A stretch of DNA of 64,000 nt from Bacillota bacterium (GTDB lineage: Bacteria; Bacillota; Clostridia; Oscillospirales; Ruminococcaceae): NCBI GenBank assembly GCA_023391875.1, contig JAEWAB010000007.1:35484-99483 (forward strand). Direction: 5' to 3'. Positions 33,603 to 43,136 of the stretch are shown here, piece after piece. The notes beneath the pieces are model-generated. The model worked only from the letters and a program-made list of their open reading frames with translations. It made no database searches and was not told the origin of the DNA. Positions within the stretch are counted from its first letter, which is position 1; every line of letters starts with the position of its first letter. Made by a program: the position numbers and the translations under genes.

Positions 33603-34901
33603 CTATTTCTGTGATAATTTGTTGGCATCCTTAAAGGCTTTGTCTAAACGGGCAACAAAATCATCCTGCGTAACCGAACCAACGTAGTATTCCTGCAGCA
33701 GCTTGCCCTGCTCCTCTGTTACGGAAGAGGGAAGCACAAGGTCCTGATACGCGCGGCCGTCGGCAACATACTTGGAAGCGTCGGCTACCCACGAAGCAGC
33801 CTCAAAGTTATGGCTGGTTGCAAGGGGGTTAAAGGAGCAAGCTTTAAACAGGGCAGAGGAGTCGTTGTCGTCCAGCACATAGTTTGCAAACCTTAACGCG
33901 AGGTCCTTCTCCTTACTGTTGGGGTATACGGCAAGGGTGGTGGAGGTTGAAAGGTTAATCAGTGTGCATTTCTCATTATTGTTTACAGGCAGAGCGAATA
34001 CGCCAAGCTGCATGTCGGGGTTGGTCTCCATAATGGTTCCCGCTGCCCAGGTACCCTGAACAAACATGGCCGCTTTACCATTTGCAAAATCGGCGGCTCC
34101 GGCCTGCGAGCCCTCTTCCATAGCGCGGTCGGTGCCGTTTTGCATGATAACGTCGATTGCACCGAAGATGTCACGCATTTCATCATAAGAGCCCTTGTCC
34201 TCATACATCCTGCTTACCCAGTCGGGGACATCGCCGGAAACCTTGCCGCCCAGCGAAAGAGCAGTCATGAGCTGCGGAACCCACTGCTCCTGGAAAGCGA
34301 GCATGAATGGGGTATAGCTTTTGCTTTTAAGTACCTCACAGATATTCTTCAGGTCGTCGAGGGTTTTAGGCGCCGTCAGGCCGCACTCCTCAAATATTTT
34401 TTTGTTGTAAAGCACGCCCCACGCCTGACTCTCAATGGGAACAGCCAGCAGCTTGCCGTCTATCGAAACGGTTTTCTTCACGTTATCATAGATCTTTGCC
34501 GCCAAAGGCTCGGCAGAAAGATCGGTAAGGTTGCCTGCGGTATTGTAGGTGGCGATATTGTTCGCGTGAAGCGTGTATAAATCGGGCGCGTCGTCACCCG
34601 AGAGGCGAGCCTGCAGCACGCTGTCGTACTGGTCGGAGCTTGGCATTTCAAGGTTCACGGTTACCTTGATGTTTTCTTCGCTGAGCATCTTATCTTCAAA
34701 CTGCTTGGTGTAGGTCTCCCACTGGTCCATGAACTGGGGGAAGCTCATCATTATATTCAGCTCAGCCTCACGCGGAGCGGCAGCGGATGACGAACTCTCC
34801 TCCGGGGCTTTGCTGCCGGCGGGCGCTGAAGGGGTACTGGCACATGCGGCTAATGAAAAGGCCATGCATAGGCATACTGCCAACGAAAGAACTTTTTTCA
34901 T
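33603..34901 (-). CDS. Sugar ABC transporter substrate-binding lipoprotein
   Basis: 432 residues, family 1 extracellular solute-binding protein. Lipoprotein signal with lipobox SLAAC (C20), a Ser/Ala/Pro linker, then a two-lobed binding domain with ELNIMMSFPQFMDQW and an FVQGTWAAGTIM region. It captures oligosaccharides for the two permeases downstream. The GH5 enzyme in the same operon and the GH3 beta-glucosidase upstream suggest beta-glucan oligosaccharides (inference). ATG with GGAGG. Preceded by its two-component regulators. Confidence 0.9.
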   Translation of the reverse strand: MKKVLSLAVCLCMAFSLAACASTPSAPAGSKAPEESSSSAAAPREAELNIMMSFPQFMDQWETYTKQFEDKMLSEENIKVTVNLEMPSSDQYDSVLQARLSGDDAPDLYTLHANNIATYNTAGNLTDLSAEPLAAKIYDNVKKTVSIDGKLLAVPIESQAWGVLYNKKIFEECGLTAPKTLDDLKNICEVLKSKSYTPFMLAFQEQWVPQLMTALSLGGKVSGDVPDWVSRMYEDKGSYDEMRDIFGAIDVIMQNGTDRAMEEGSQAGAADFANGKAAMFVQGTWAAGTIMETNPDMQLGVFALPVNNNEKCTLINLSTSTTLAVYPNSKEKDLALRFANYVLDDNDSSALFKACSFNPLATSHNFEAASWVADASKYVADGRAYQDLVLPSSVTEEQGKLLQEYYVGSVTQDDFVARLDKAFKDANKLSQK

Positions 34902-34997
34902 AAATATCCTCCTTCAAATTTCAGAAGTCTTGGATTAATCCTTGATTCAACTATACCGTAAAAGCCTTGTTGCCGCATTGCTCTGAATTGGCGTGTT

Positions 34998-36101
34998 CTA
35001 TTGTACATTGTTAATATCTCTTTGCATTTCACCGGGCGTTACCCCAAAGTATTTCTTAAAGGCCTTGTAAAAATGTGCCTGATCGGTATAGCCCACCATA
35101 AGGCCAATCTCTTTGAGCGGAACGCGGCGCCTTATCAGTTCCTTTGCTTTGTCCATCTTCAGTGAAGTGATGTAATCTGAGAAGCTTTCGCCCGCCGTAC
35201 TCCTAAAAATCTTGCTAAGGTATTCCTTGCTGACGTAAAAACGCTCCGCCGTTTGTTCCAGTGTTAAGCCGGAAAGATAATTCTCGGCAATATAGCTTTC
35301 AATCTTTCTTACGTCTACGCGGCCGCGCGTCTTTATAAGGCTGCTGACGGCGTTGGAGGCAGCCGTATACAGCTTTAGTGCGTGGTCTAATATCTGGTCT
35401 AATGTACAGCCGCGGCTGAAAACAAAGGAGGTTTCACGCCCGGCGTAAATGTCGTCTATCCGGTAACCGCTGCTTATGATAAATCGCTGAAGGCCGCTCA
35501 GCAGGTCGTAGTAGATGCAGATAATCAGCTTTTCGGGGATTGCCGCCCCTTCTCGCTCGGTGATGAGGCTGTGCATCTGCTTAAACAATCCCCGAAGCGT
35601 TTCGGCATCATCGGCATACAGGCACTCACCGGCTTTGTTTCGCAGCGCAAAGTAGTCGTTTACCCATTCTACATTCATAAAGCCCTCAAGGTCCAATTCG
35701 CCCGGTGTGTCGCTTTGGTGCTGTGCATTTAGCTCCTCCACACAGCGGCGAAGCTGCTCGTTTAATTCCTCCGGCTTTACAGGCTTTAGAAGGTAATCAT
35801 TTGCATTCAGCTTAAAGGCGCTGCGGGTATACGAAAAATCATCGTACCCGCTGATGATGATCACCTTAGCGGGGTTTCCTTCGTTGCGCAGCCGCTCAAG
35901 CAAATCGATTCCGTTTAAGTGCGGCATGCGTACATCCGTTAGTATAATCTCCGGCTTCAGCTGCCCGATGAGCGCTAGCCCATACTCGCCGTCGGATGCT
36001 TCCCCCACAACCTCAAGGCCGAGCATATCCCATTGCCCAAGGCTTTTGATGACATCGCGCGTCCAAGGCTCATCGTCAATAATTATTACCCGATAGCTCA
36101 T
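34998..36101 (-). CDS. YesN-type response regulator with AraC DNA-binding domain
   Basis: 367 residues. N-terminal receiver domain with D9/D10, phosphoacceptor D56 (TDVRMP) and K106 (LLKPVKPEEL). A middle linker of about 130 residues follows. The C-terminal AraC domain has two helix-turn-helix motifs (LTLEQTAERFYVSKEYLSKI and KEIGLMVGYTDQAHFYKAFK). YesN-type regulators activate neighbouring sugar ABC and hydrolase genes. The 5' end overlaps the kinase gene by 26 bases, so the two are translated together. Confidence 0.9.
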   Translation of the reverse strand: MSYRVIIIDDEPWTRDVIKSLGQWDMLGLEVVGEASDGEYGLALIGQLKPEIILTDVRMPHLNGIDLLERLRNEGNPAKVIIISGYDDFSYTRSAFKLNANDYLLKPVKPEELNEQLRRCVEELNAQHQSDTPGELDLEGFMNVEWVNDYFALRNKAGECLYADDAETLRGLFKQMHSLITEREGAAIPEKLIICIYYDLLSGLQRFIISSGYRIDDIYAGRETSFVFSRGCTLDQILDHALKLYTAASNAVSSLIKTRGRVDVRKIESYIAENYLSGLTLEQTAERFYVSKEYLSKIFRSTAGESFSDYITSLKMDKAKELIRRRVPLKEIGLMVGYTDQAHFYKAFKKYFGVTPGEMQRDINNVQ

Positions 36102-37863
36102 CGTGATCCTCCTTTTCCGCCTTCATCCGTACCGTGACAACCGTGCCCTCGCCTTCGGTGCTGGCAACCGAGATACCGTATTGGTTCCCGAATTTAAGGC
36201 GTATGCGCGCGTTAACATTTTTCAGCCCAATATGGGAGGCAAGCCCCATCGCGTTGTCGGTATCACTTAAAAAGCTTGCGTTAATGGCGGCAAGCCTGTC
36301 CTCGGGAATGCCAAGGCCGTTGTCTGATACGGTTATTCTTAAGTCCCCCTGTGCATCCAGCTCCGCATTAAGCCCAAGCTTCCAACCGCCGGATTTATTG
36401 GCAAGGCCATGCTCAAAGCTGTTTTCCAGTATAGGCTGCAGAATGAGTTTCGGCACGAGATAGTTCATCAGTGTTTTTTCAATACGGATATCAATATCCA
36501 TTCGATCATCAAACCTGCGGTTTTGTATCATCAGGTAACTGTTTAAGTATTTGATTTCTTCATGCAGCAGCACCATCTCCCGCGAAAAGTTTAAGGAGTA
36601 TCGCATAATGTCGCTAAGAGCCGTGGTAACCGTATAGATTTCCGGCGCCTGCTTTTTAAGAGCCATGCCGCCGATTACCTGCAGGGTGTTATACATAAAG
36701 TGCGGGTTGATCTGCGCCTGCAAGGCCCGCAGCTGTGCCTCACGCTTTTCAATCTTGCTTTGGTACTCCCTAGTTATCAGCTCCTGATTACGCGAGATCA
36801 TCACGTTAAAGCTGTCCTGCAGCTGGCCGATTTCATCCGCGCGGGGTGTGTACTCAGCGGCCTCGGCATCCTTAAGGGTTATATGGCGCATCTTGTTGGA
36901 AAGCTGGACAATCGGCTCGCTGATGATGCGGGAAAGCAATGCAGAGAGTACCACCGCGGTAAGAATGGTGAGGATGGCGACCAATATACCGATTAGCAGC
37001 GTCTGACCCACAGCCCGCGTGATAATCGTCATTGGGACTATCTGAATAACCTGAAGCTTTCCACCGTTAACACTTTGATAAAAATAGAAATGGTTATCGA
37101 TCAGCGTTTCATTTCCTTTGGAGGTTTGAAGCTCTTTTAAATGCTCCATCGCGGTATCCTCAGGCGGAGTGGTACCCAGCCCTGTATCAGTGGTGATGAG
37201 CTTGTCTTCATCGTTGAGCAGTATGATGGATTCATCCGCGGTTGCCTTGATATTGGAGAGGATGCTTTCAAATGCTGAAGGCTTCACCCGCACGATCATC
37301 ATGGCAAGCGGGGTATTGGTTTCAAAAAGGTTTATACGGTGCAGAATTAAAATCTCGTTGCCGTCCCGCATAAAGATGATATTGCTCTGACGATCGGGGC
37401 TGCGTTTACTCCACACCGGGTAGCTGTTTTCCGATTTCAAAAGTTTAGCGCCGGAACGCTGAGCCACCAATACCTCGTTCGTGGCAAGATTATAGAGCTC
37501 TATGGAGTTTATGCTGCCGTCTATGCTGATGGAGGAGTTTAGCAATGAGATAAACCGTAGTTTTGCCGCGTAGTCCAACCCTTCGTCGGTGCCGCACCAT
37601 GTGAGGATGTCGTTCTTAAACTGCTTATTCACCTCAAACTCATAAAACTGGCTGATATATTTTTCGATGCTGAGCTCCAGTCTGTCCTGCAGCCAGTTAA
37701 TGCTCATACGCCTGCTGTCTATTATCTGTCGATACATGGTGTTGTAGATGGTTTGCATCGAAAAAAATGTAACCACCGCCACAGGGAGTACCGATAAAAT
37801 TAGCATGGCAATAAACAGCTTGCGCCGTATGGTTATATTATTTATTTTTAAGTGACTTTTCAT
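36076..37863 (-). CDS. YesM-type sensor histidine kinase
   Basis: 595 residues. An N-terminal membrane helix (about 15-37), an extracytoplasmic dCache-like sensor, a second helix (about 290-310), HAMP, then a His_kinase domain with the LytS/YesM-type phosphoacceptor INPHFMYN and an ATPase domain (ENSFEHG, DNGLGIPEDR). The ATG at 37863 (GGAGG) is chosen over the longer frame at 37938. Likely senses extracellular oligosaccharide, directly or through the binding protein, and phosphorylates the adjacent regulator. Confidence 0.9.
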   Translation of the reverse strand: MKSHLKINNITIRRKLFIAMLILSVLPVAVVTFFSMQTIYNTMYRQIIDSRRMSINWLQDRLELSIEKYISQFYEFEVNKQFKNDILTWCGTDEGLDYAAKLRFISLLNSSISIDGSINSIELYNLATNEVLVAQRSGAKLLKSENSYPVWSKRSPDRQSNIIFMRDGNEILILHRINLFETNTPLAMMIVRVKPSAFESILSNIKATADESIILLNDEDKLITTDTGLGTTPPEDTAMEHLKELQTSKGNETLIDNHFYFYQSVNGGKLQVIQIVPMTIITRAVGQTLLIGILVAILTILTAVVLSALLSRIISEPIVQLSNKMRHITLKDAEAAEYTPRADEIGQLQDSFNVMISRNQELITREYQSKIEKREAQLRALQAQINPHFMYNTLQVIGGMALKKQAPEIYTVTTALSDIMRYSLNFSREMVLLHEEIKYLNSYLMIQNRRFDDRMDIDIRIEKTLMNYLVPKLILQPILENSFEHGLANKSGGWKLGLNAELDAQGDLRITVSDNGLGIPEDRLAAINASFLSDTDNAMGLASHIGLKNVNARIRLKFGNQYGISVASTEGEGTVVTVRMKAEKEDHDELSGNNY

Positions 37864-38029
37864 AATATTCCTCCACAGACTGTTACAAGTATTATAACAT
37901 ATGTTGCGGTAATGAAAAGTAGGGTGTCGAAATAGCACAATTTTACTATGTACAACGATTTTCTGCCTTACAATTAATTTGCCGGTTACATAAGTGTTTA
38001 ATATGTACTAGCATCATTGTGGATATTGA

Positions 38030-38066
38030 TGATAAAAAGAGCACTCCATTATAAACGGAGTGCTCA
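38030..38066 (-). terminator. Terminator of the GH3 beta-glucosidase gene
   Basis: On the minus strand GAGCACTCC, 9-base loop, GGAGTGCTC followed by TTTTTATC. The rest of 37864-38216 shows no gene. The AT-rich stretch just upstream of the kinase start presumably holds that operon's promoter. Confidence 0.7.
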
Positions 38067-38216
38067 AGATGTGTATGATGGTTATCGGCTGTCCTTCTAG
38101 CCCCCCTTGAATGGAACGCCAGCGGCAATAACAGCATTGAACCCAACAAAAACGTGTCACCAAATGAATTTCAATACAAGCCTACTCTATTTTCAGCCTT
38201 TTACTGTTTTTTGCCC

Positions 38217-41003
38217 TTACTTCTCTGCATCGCTCTTTTCGACCGTGAGATAATCCACAAGCTCGAAGTTCTCGAGATAGGGTACCCGCTCAGCACCAAT
38301 CTCCTCGATAGACTTGGTGATCATGGTGAAGTGGAGGATCAGTGCCGCACACTTCTGGACGTCGCCGAGATAGATCGTCTCGTCGTCTTCTGTAAGCTTA
38401 CCGCCGTCGTCGATGGAGGGGTCGTATTTGGTGTGGTCGCAGTGCCGCATGATCTTACGGTAGGAGTTGGGGTAGGATATCCACTCGTTGCCCGCGTACA
38501 TTGAAAGATCGTGTTCCTCGCCCGCGAAGCCGTCGGTGCGGATCAGGCCGGTGTAGCCCCATTCGCCGCGGATGATGTCGGTGCATAGATCAAAACACTC
38601 GGAGGCGTGCTCGCCGTTAATGCGGTTGTAGGAGGTCATGATCATCATCGGGCGGGCGGCGCGCATCACGATCGAGAAGCCCTTGAGGTAGATCTCGCGG
38701 ATGGTGCGCTCGGAGGCGATGGAATCGCTGAAGTAACGGTCGACCTCCTGATTGTTTAGGGCCATATGCTTGATGCAGGCACCATAGCCGGGCACCGACT
38801 GCACGCCCTTGGTCGCGGCGGCCGCCATCAGGCCCGAAAGGACCGGGTCCTCGGCGATATACTCAAAGCTGCGGCCGCACAGCGGGTCGCGGTGGATATT
38901 TAAGCCCGGGGCGAGCAGGACGTTGACGCCGCGCTCGATCATCTCGGTGAGAACCGTCTTGCCGAGCAGCTCGTTCTGGGAGAGATCCCAGCTCTGGGCG
39001 ATGAGGATGCTCGCGGGATAGCAGGAGCAGTAGAGGTATTCGGGCTGGTCGGACATGGTGTATTCGCTCGGCAGCCTGCCCCTGCCCTGCGCGTTGCCGA
39101 TGATCTTTGCATAGCCCTCGGGGGTGTAACCCTTGAGGAAGCGCAGGCCGGCCGGCCCGTCATACTGCGGCGGGATGGGGATGCCGTACTCCTCCATAAA
39201 ATCGGGCACAAACTTCTCAAAGTTAATGTAGTTCGCGAGTTGCTCGAGGGAAAGCTGCGCGACGAATTCCTCAAGGGTGAGCTTGCCGTCCATGACGTCC
39301 TTGAGCTTCATGCCGGGCTTTTTATCAACATATTTGATGATCTGCTTGTGTTTGCGGCGGGCGGTGACACCGTCCTCGAGATAAACCTTGTCCGCGGGAT
39401 TGAGCGGGCCGTCCTTCTCGCTGCCGACGATATAGGTCGTAGCGTCGTCGCAATCGTAGGGGAAGTCGTTGTGGGCGGTGTCGAGGGCCTTGATCTTCGA
39501 AGCGTCGATCGCGATGACCGCAGCCGAAGCGATCTCCTCTTTTTCACCTGCATAGGAATAGGGCACGGCACCCTTCTTGCTGCGCTCGGTGAGCTTGCCC
39601 TTGTTCATCTGGTTGGTCAGCTGCTCGGTGACGGCGGCTTTGCTCATGCGCAGCACCGCGCCCACATGGGTGTTGCGCGAGGAATTGCCCACACGGATGA
39701 CATAGTCGCCGGCCTCGAGCATAAAGGCGGCCTGCTTCTCGTTATAGGAGGCCATGATCGACAGCGGGAACCGGATGGTAAGGGTCTGCTTGGCACCCGG
39801 GGCGAGGTCGTCGGTCTTGGCAAAGCCTGCGAGCTCCTGGTAGGGGTGCTCGAGCAAGCCGTCGGGCGCTGTGAAATAGACCTGCACGACCTCGCGGCCG
39901 GTATACTCCTTGCCCGTATTAGTCACGGTCGCTTTCACCGCAACCTCCTGCGCGTCGGCGGTGACGCCGCTTATCTTGATATCAAAGGTGGTGTAGGATT
40001 TACCGAAGCCGAACTCATAGATGGGCTTGACGCCAAAGGTATCAAAATAGCGGTAGCCGACATAGATACCCTCTTCATAGAGCTCCTTTATCGAGTCACC
40101 GTCGTTCTTCGAGAAGGTGGCGGCGGCCGGGTTATCCTCGTACTTCTCGGCCCAGGTGTCGGTCAGCTTGCCCGACGGGGTCACCTTACCTTCGAGAACA
40201 TCGAGAGCGGCGGTGCCCGCCTCCATACCGCCGTAGGAGATTAGCATAACGGCGCCCAGCCCCTCAAGCTCCTTGATGAATTTCGTATCAATCACGCCGC
40301 CCACGTTGAGCAACAGGATGGTCTTCTTGAACCTTTTCACCATACGGCGAAGGTTGGATTTCTCGATCTCAGTCAGGTCGTAGGAGCTGTTGGTGTAGTC
40401 GTCGGTGAGCCGCGCGAACTTCAGTTCCTTGGGGTGATGGTCATGGATGCCCGGCGGGGGGCAGTTGATATACAGGTCGTTTGCGATCGCGATGAAGTCG
40501 TCGTCGATCACCTTGACGGGCGTGCCCTCCTTGCGGCGGTCCCAGCCCTCGCCGATGGTGCGGGAGAGGACGTAGATGGCCGTGTCGGTCTCTTTTGCCG
40601 CAGCGTCGAAATCCTCATCGGGGATGTCGATGTCGCCCGGACGATAGTATTCATGAACCAGCGCCTGCGAGAAGCCCTGCTGCTGTATGAAGCGGCACAG
40701 CACGTCCCGGTTGTGGATGTAGCGCTTGTCATATTCAAACAGGCCTTTTTCTGATACGACGTTGTAACCCGCGGCCTTGAAGGCATAATAGATGTTGACG
40801 GTGTGCCTATGCCATGGCAGCGCCGAGCCGGTGCCGCCGAAAACGGTACGGATGGCACCGCCGCCGAAGAGGGCGATATTCTTGGTGGCCTTCTTTAAAG
40901 GCAGCGCGCCGTTATTCTCAAGCAGTACGACACCCTGGGCGGCAAGTTGGCGGATAATAGCTTCGTTCTCTTCAAAATAGGGCCTTTCCTTCTTGATCTG
41001 CAT
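38217..41003 (-). CDS. Domain-swapped GH3 beta-glucosidase
   Basis: 928 residues. The order of GH3 domains is reversed. It begins with the C-terminal-type alpha/beta sandwich (AAQGVVLLENNGALPLKK), then a fibronectin III-like domain (about 330-420, TNTGKEYTGREVVQVYF), a linker, and the catalytic barrel last (IKHMALNNQEVDR, then RTDGFAG with nucleophile D824). This inverted order is known in some rumen and gut beta-glucosidases. No signal peptide. Codon choice (GTC, ATC, CTC, GAC) is more GC-rich than in the neighbours, suggesting transfer. ATG with AAAGGA. Probably hydrolyses cellobiose-type products of the GH5 enzyme. Confidence 0.88.
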   Translation of the reverse strand: MQIKKERPYFEENEAIIRQLAAQGVVLLENNGALPLKKATKNIALFGGGAIRTVFGGTGSALPWHRHTVNIYYAFKAAGYNVVSEKGLFEYDKRYIHNRDVLCRFIQQQGFSQALVHEYYRPGDIDIPDEDFDAAAKETDTAIYVLSRTIGEGWDRRKEGTPVKVIDDDFIAIANDLYINCPPPGIHDHHPKELKFARLTDDYTNSSYDLTEIEKSNLRRMVKRFKKTILLLNVGGVIDTKFIKELEGLGAVMLISYGGMEAGTAALDVLEGKVTPSGKLTDTWAEKYEDNPAAATFSKNDGDSIKELYEEGIYVGYRYFDTFGVKPIYEFGFGKSYTTFDIKISGVTADAQEVAVKATVTNTGKEYTGREVVQVYFTAPDGLLEHPYQELAGFAKTDDLAPGAKQTLTIRFPLSIMASYNEKQAAFMLEAGDYVIRVGNSSRNTHVGAVLRMSKAAVTEQLTNQMNKGKLTERSKKGAVPYSYAGEKEEIASAAVIAIDASKIKALDTAHNDFPYDCDDATTYIVGSEKDGPLNPADKVYLEDGVTARRKHKQIIKYVDKKPGMKLKDVMDGKLTLEEFVAQLSLEQLANYINFEKFVPDFMEEYGIPIPPQYDGPAGLRFLKGYTPEGYAKIIGNAQGRGRLPSEYTMSDQPEYLYCSCYPASILIAQSWDLSQNELLGKTVLTEMIERGVNVLLAPGLNIHRDPLCGRSFEYIAEDPVLSGLMAAAATKGVQSVPGYGACIKHMALNNQEVDRYFSDSIASERTIREIYLKGFSIVMRAARPMMIMTSYNRINGEHASECFDLCTDIIRGEWGYTGLIRTDGFAGEEHDLSMYAGNEWISYPNSYRKIMRHCDHTKYDPSIDDGGKLTEDDETIYLGDVQKCAALILHFTMITKSIEEIGAERVPYLENFELVDYLTVEKSDAEK

Positions 41004-41046
41004 AATACATGTCCTTTCAGTTGCGCGGCCCGCGAGGGCCGCTTAT

Positions 41047-41235
41047 TCAGCGGCGGAGGGTACCGCCGCAGTGAACCATCGAGTTGGCCGTAATTCTTGA
41101 TGACCGCAAGCGCTTTTCGTCGACATTGCAGTTGTCGAAATCGAAGGAGGCGGCGAGCTTGTCATGTTCCTGTTTGCTCAGGAATTTCTTGTCCAACATA
41201 TCGGCGTGGCTTGCACCGCTGCCTGCAAAAATCAT
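41047..41235 (-). pseudogene. Fragment of an unidentified gene upstream of GH3
   Basis: A 62-codon frame ending TGA just before a GCGGCCC/GGGCCGC hairpin and the GH3 ribosome site. Composition matches the GH3 gene and not the AT-rich DNA to the right. It has no ribosome site or family I can name. Best read as the 3' end of a neighbour carried in with the GH3 gene. The stretch 41236-41449 shows nothing convincing apart from a weak GGGTCTGATT/AATCAGGCCC hairpin. Confidence 0.35.
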
Positions 41236-41449
41236 TTGAAATAATTATACCATATTTCTCGCGGAAATTTCTTTAGAAAACTAAAATGGCCATGCTTTTC
41301 AATTCAGAAAAACATAGCCTCATAAAATTGATTGGTTTTTTATATGGTAGCGGTCACTTCGCACCGAGATGTCCCGAAGCGGGAAGTAGGGATCGCAATA
41401 TCCCCGTCGGGTCTGATTAAAAAATCAGGCCCTTTGGTGACATGCACTA

Positions 41450-41950
41450 TTATGTACTCTTTTTGCACGGACAAATATAGTTTATGGTTCCTTCGGTTGC
41501 TTCAAAGGATAAATCTTTGGGATATGCCTCCGCACTCCATCCATAAGAGTAATCCGGCTCATATCCGGCTTTATAGATTCCCTCAACCGTCATCTCATGG
41601 GAATGCGCAAACACTTCGCCATCAGCAAAATTGCCATTGATGGTTCCTAGTCCTATCTGGCATGCCGGAATATCCCGGTAGGAAAAACCATCCGGAACCT
41701 CGGCTTCACAGGGCAGCAAATATCCTGCAATATACGTGAATGTACCGTTTTCGGAGTTGTATTCACCCATCCAACCAATAAACAAATCTAGTATAGCTTG
41801 TTCCGGGCGTAGAATATCCAGTGTATTTTGACTGAATATCTGTTCCCAAAGGGCGGGTACAGGATTACGCCCCCCTCCATTAACCACTTTTATTCCAATC
41901 ACTCTTGCTGCGGGAAGCTCAACAAAGTCTACCTTACTGAGTGTCGCCAT
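41450..41950 (-). CDS. GyrI-like/AraC effector-binding domain protein
   Basis: 166 residues consisting of a single GyrI-like (SOUL/AraC effector-binding, BmrR-type) domain: VDFVELPAARVIGIKV at the start, YIAGYLLPCEAEVPDGFSYR in the middle and a C-terminal beta strand NYICPCKKST. These small domains bind hydrophobic or cationic compounds and some hydrolyse cyclopropanoid genotoxins. The ATG at 41950 with AGGAG is used instead of the longer frame at 42004. It is downstream of a MGT-type glycosyltransferase in the same transcription unit, so a drug-handling pair is plausible. Confidence 0.78.
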   Translation of the reverse strand: MATLSKVDFVELPAARVIGIKVVNGGGRNPVPALWEQIFSQNTLDILRPEQAILDLFIGWMGEYNSENGTFTYIAGYLLPCEAEVPDGFSYRDIPACQIGLGTINGNFADGEVFAHSHEMTVEGIYKAGYEPDYSYGWSAEAYPKDLSFEATEGTINYICPCKKST

Positions 41951-42008
41951 AGTATCTCCTCTTTTCACCAAGAATTTGTGAGAGAAAAAGCTTAGTTTGC
42001 TCATGATA

Positions 42009-43136
42009 TCACTTTATACATTCCTCAACCTTAGTAACTATAGCTGAGAAATTGTCTTCCTCTTTTATCTTTTCCATTATGTAAGAAGCGTTCTTTGTTA
42101 TTTCGGTATTCTTCAAAACTTGCAGAGCATTTCTGTAAAGTTTATCTGCCGTTGTGGGGAATGCACGCATGTACATACCTGTTTCAAGTTCTACTATCCG
42201 TTTGGCATTGGCAATTTGGTCATTGATGATGGGCATTGCGAGCATGGGAACCCCAAAGCTCATCGCTTCATTAACACTGTTCATCCCGCAGTGCGTGATA
42301 AACAAATCGGCATTTTGCAGAACCTCAAGCTGCGGCACGAAAGAGTAAGCGAAAATATTCTGAGGAATAGGGCCAAGGGCTTTCGGGTCTATTTTCCCTG
42401 TGTTCAGAATCACAGAAAGGTTTTTGCCTCCAAATGCCTTTATACACCGTTTGCAGAAAATCCTGCTGCTGATGATACTCCCCATTGAGATATAAATAAT
42501 GGGCTTTTTCATAGTATCGTATGGAATTTTTTCATGTGGAGCCGTCGCGGCTTTCATAGGTGGACAAACAAAAACATAACGCTCGTCAAAGTATTCACTT
42601 TTCGGCTGGAACAGCTTTGGCACATACACCAAGTTTAACTCTGGCTTATCGTTGAGTACAGAATCAATCAGCGTTTTCCCACCCAGTCCCATCTCGGCGG
42701 CGTTTCGCTTTCCCATCACCTGTATGTCAATCAGCTTGCAGGAGAGCTTCCAGACTGCACTGGCATCACGGACCGTTTCAGCATTCCACGCAGGCTGTGA
42801 GAATTGCCGCACACACGGGATACCCAGCCTCTCGGCAAGAACCTTTCCCGGGTAGAAAAACATCTCGTAAATCAGCAAATCAAACTTATTTGTAAGCTTT
42901 ATTGCGGTATTGAAAGCTGCTTTGAAGCAGCGCATTTTTATTTGTTGTTCCGACATCTTTTCGGGATAATCCGAATAGGGGACAAATTCAGCGCCGGTTG
43001 CCTCAATTTTATCCTTAAATGTGGGCGAATTAATGTATACAACCGAATGCCCTCGCTTTACCAATTCGGCAGCCAGCGGTAAAGTTGGGTTTGTATGCCC
43101 GGCGTAAGGCACGTTTATCATCAGAATGTTTGCCAC
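42009..43136 (-). CDS. MGT-type UDP-glycosyltransferase (GT1)
   Basis: 375 residues, GT-B fold of family GT1 (macrolide glycosyltransferase/YjiC-like). The N terminus NILMINVPYAGHTNPTLPLA is the acceptor side. The donor-binding signature is PQLEVLQNADLFITHCGMNS followed by EAMSFGVPMLAMP. It transfers a sugar from UDP-glucose to a small hydrophobic acceptor, inactivating macrolides or flavonoids in known cases. The start is GTG with GAAGGGGG. A GyrI-like protein follows in the same direction. Confidence 0.85.
   Translation of the reverse strand: MANILMINVPYAGHTNPTLPLAAELVKRGHSVVYINSPTFKDKIEATGAEFVPYSDYPEKMSEQQIKMRCFKAAFNTAIKLTNKFDLLIYEMFFYPGKVLAERLGIPCVRQFSQPAWNAETVRDASAVWKLSCKLIDIQVMGKRNAAEMGLGGKTLIDSVLNDKPELNLVYVPKLFQPKSEYFDERYVFVCPPMKAATAPHEKIPYDTMKKPIIYISMGSIISSRIFCKRCIKAFGGKNLSVILNTGKIDPKALGPIPQNIFAYSFVPQLEVLQNADLFITHCGMNSVNEAMSFGVPMLAMPIINDQIANAKRIVELETGMYMRAFPTTADKLYRNALQVLKNTEITKNASYIMEKIKEEDNFSAIVTKVEECIK

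Noticed and set aside
36000..36463. Opposite-strand frames within the kinase and regulator genes
   Set aside because: Codon shadows of well-recognised YesM/YesN genes, without starts or motifs.
37946..38149. 67-codon minus-strand frame between the kinase and GH3 genes
   Set aside because: It spans the terminator hairpin and has no recognisable content.
41405..41435. GGGTCTGATT/AATCAGGCCC hairpin as terminator of the GyrI-like gene
   Set aside because: Contains a G-T pair, and no T tract follows on the minus strand beyond the loop; too weak to list as a separate site.
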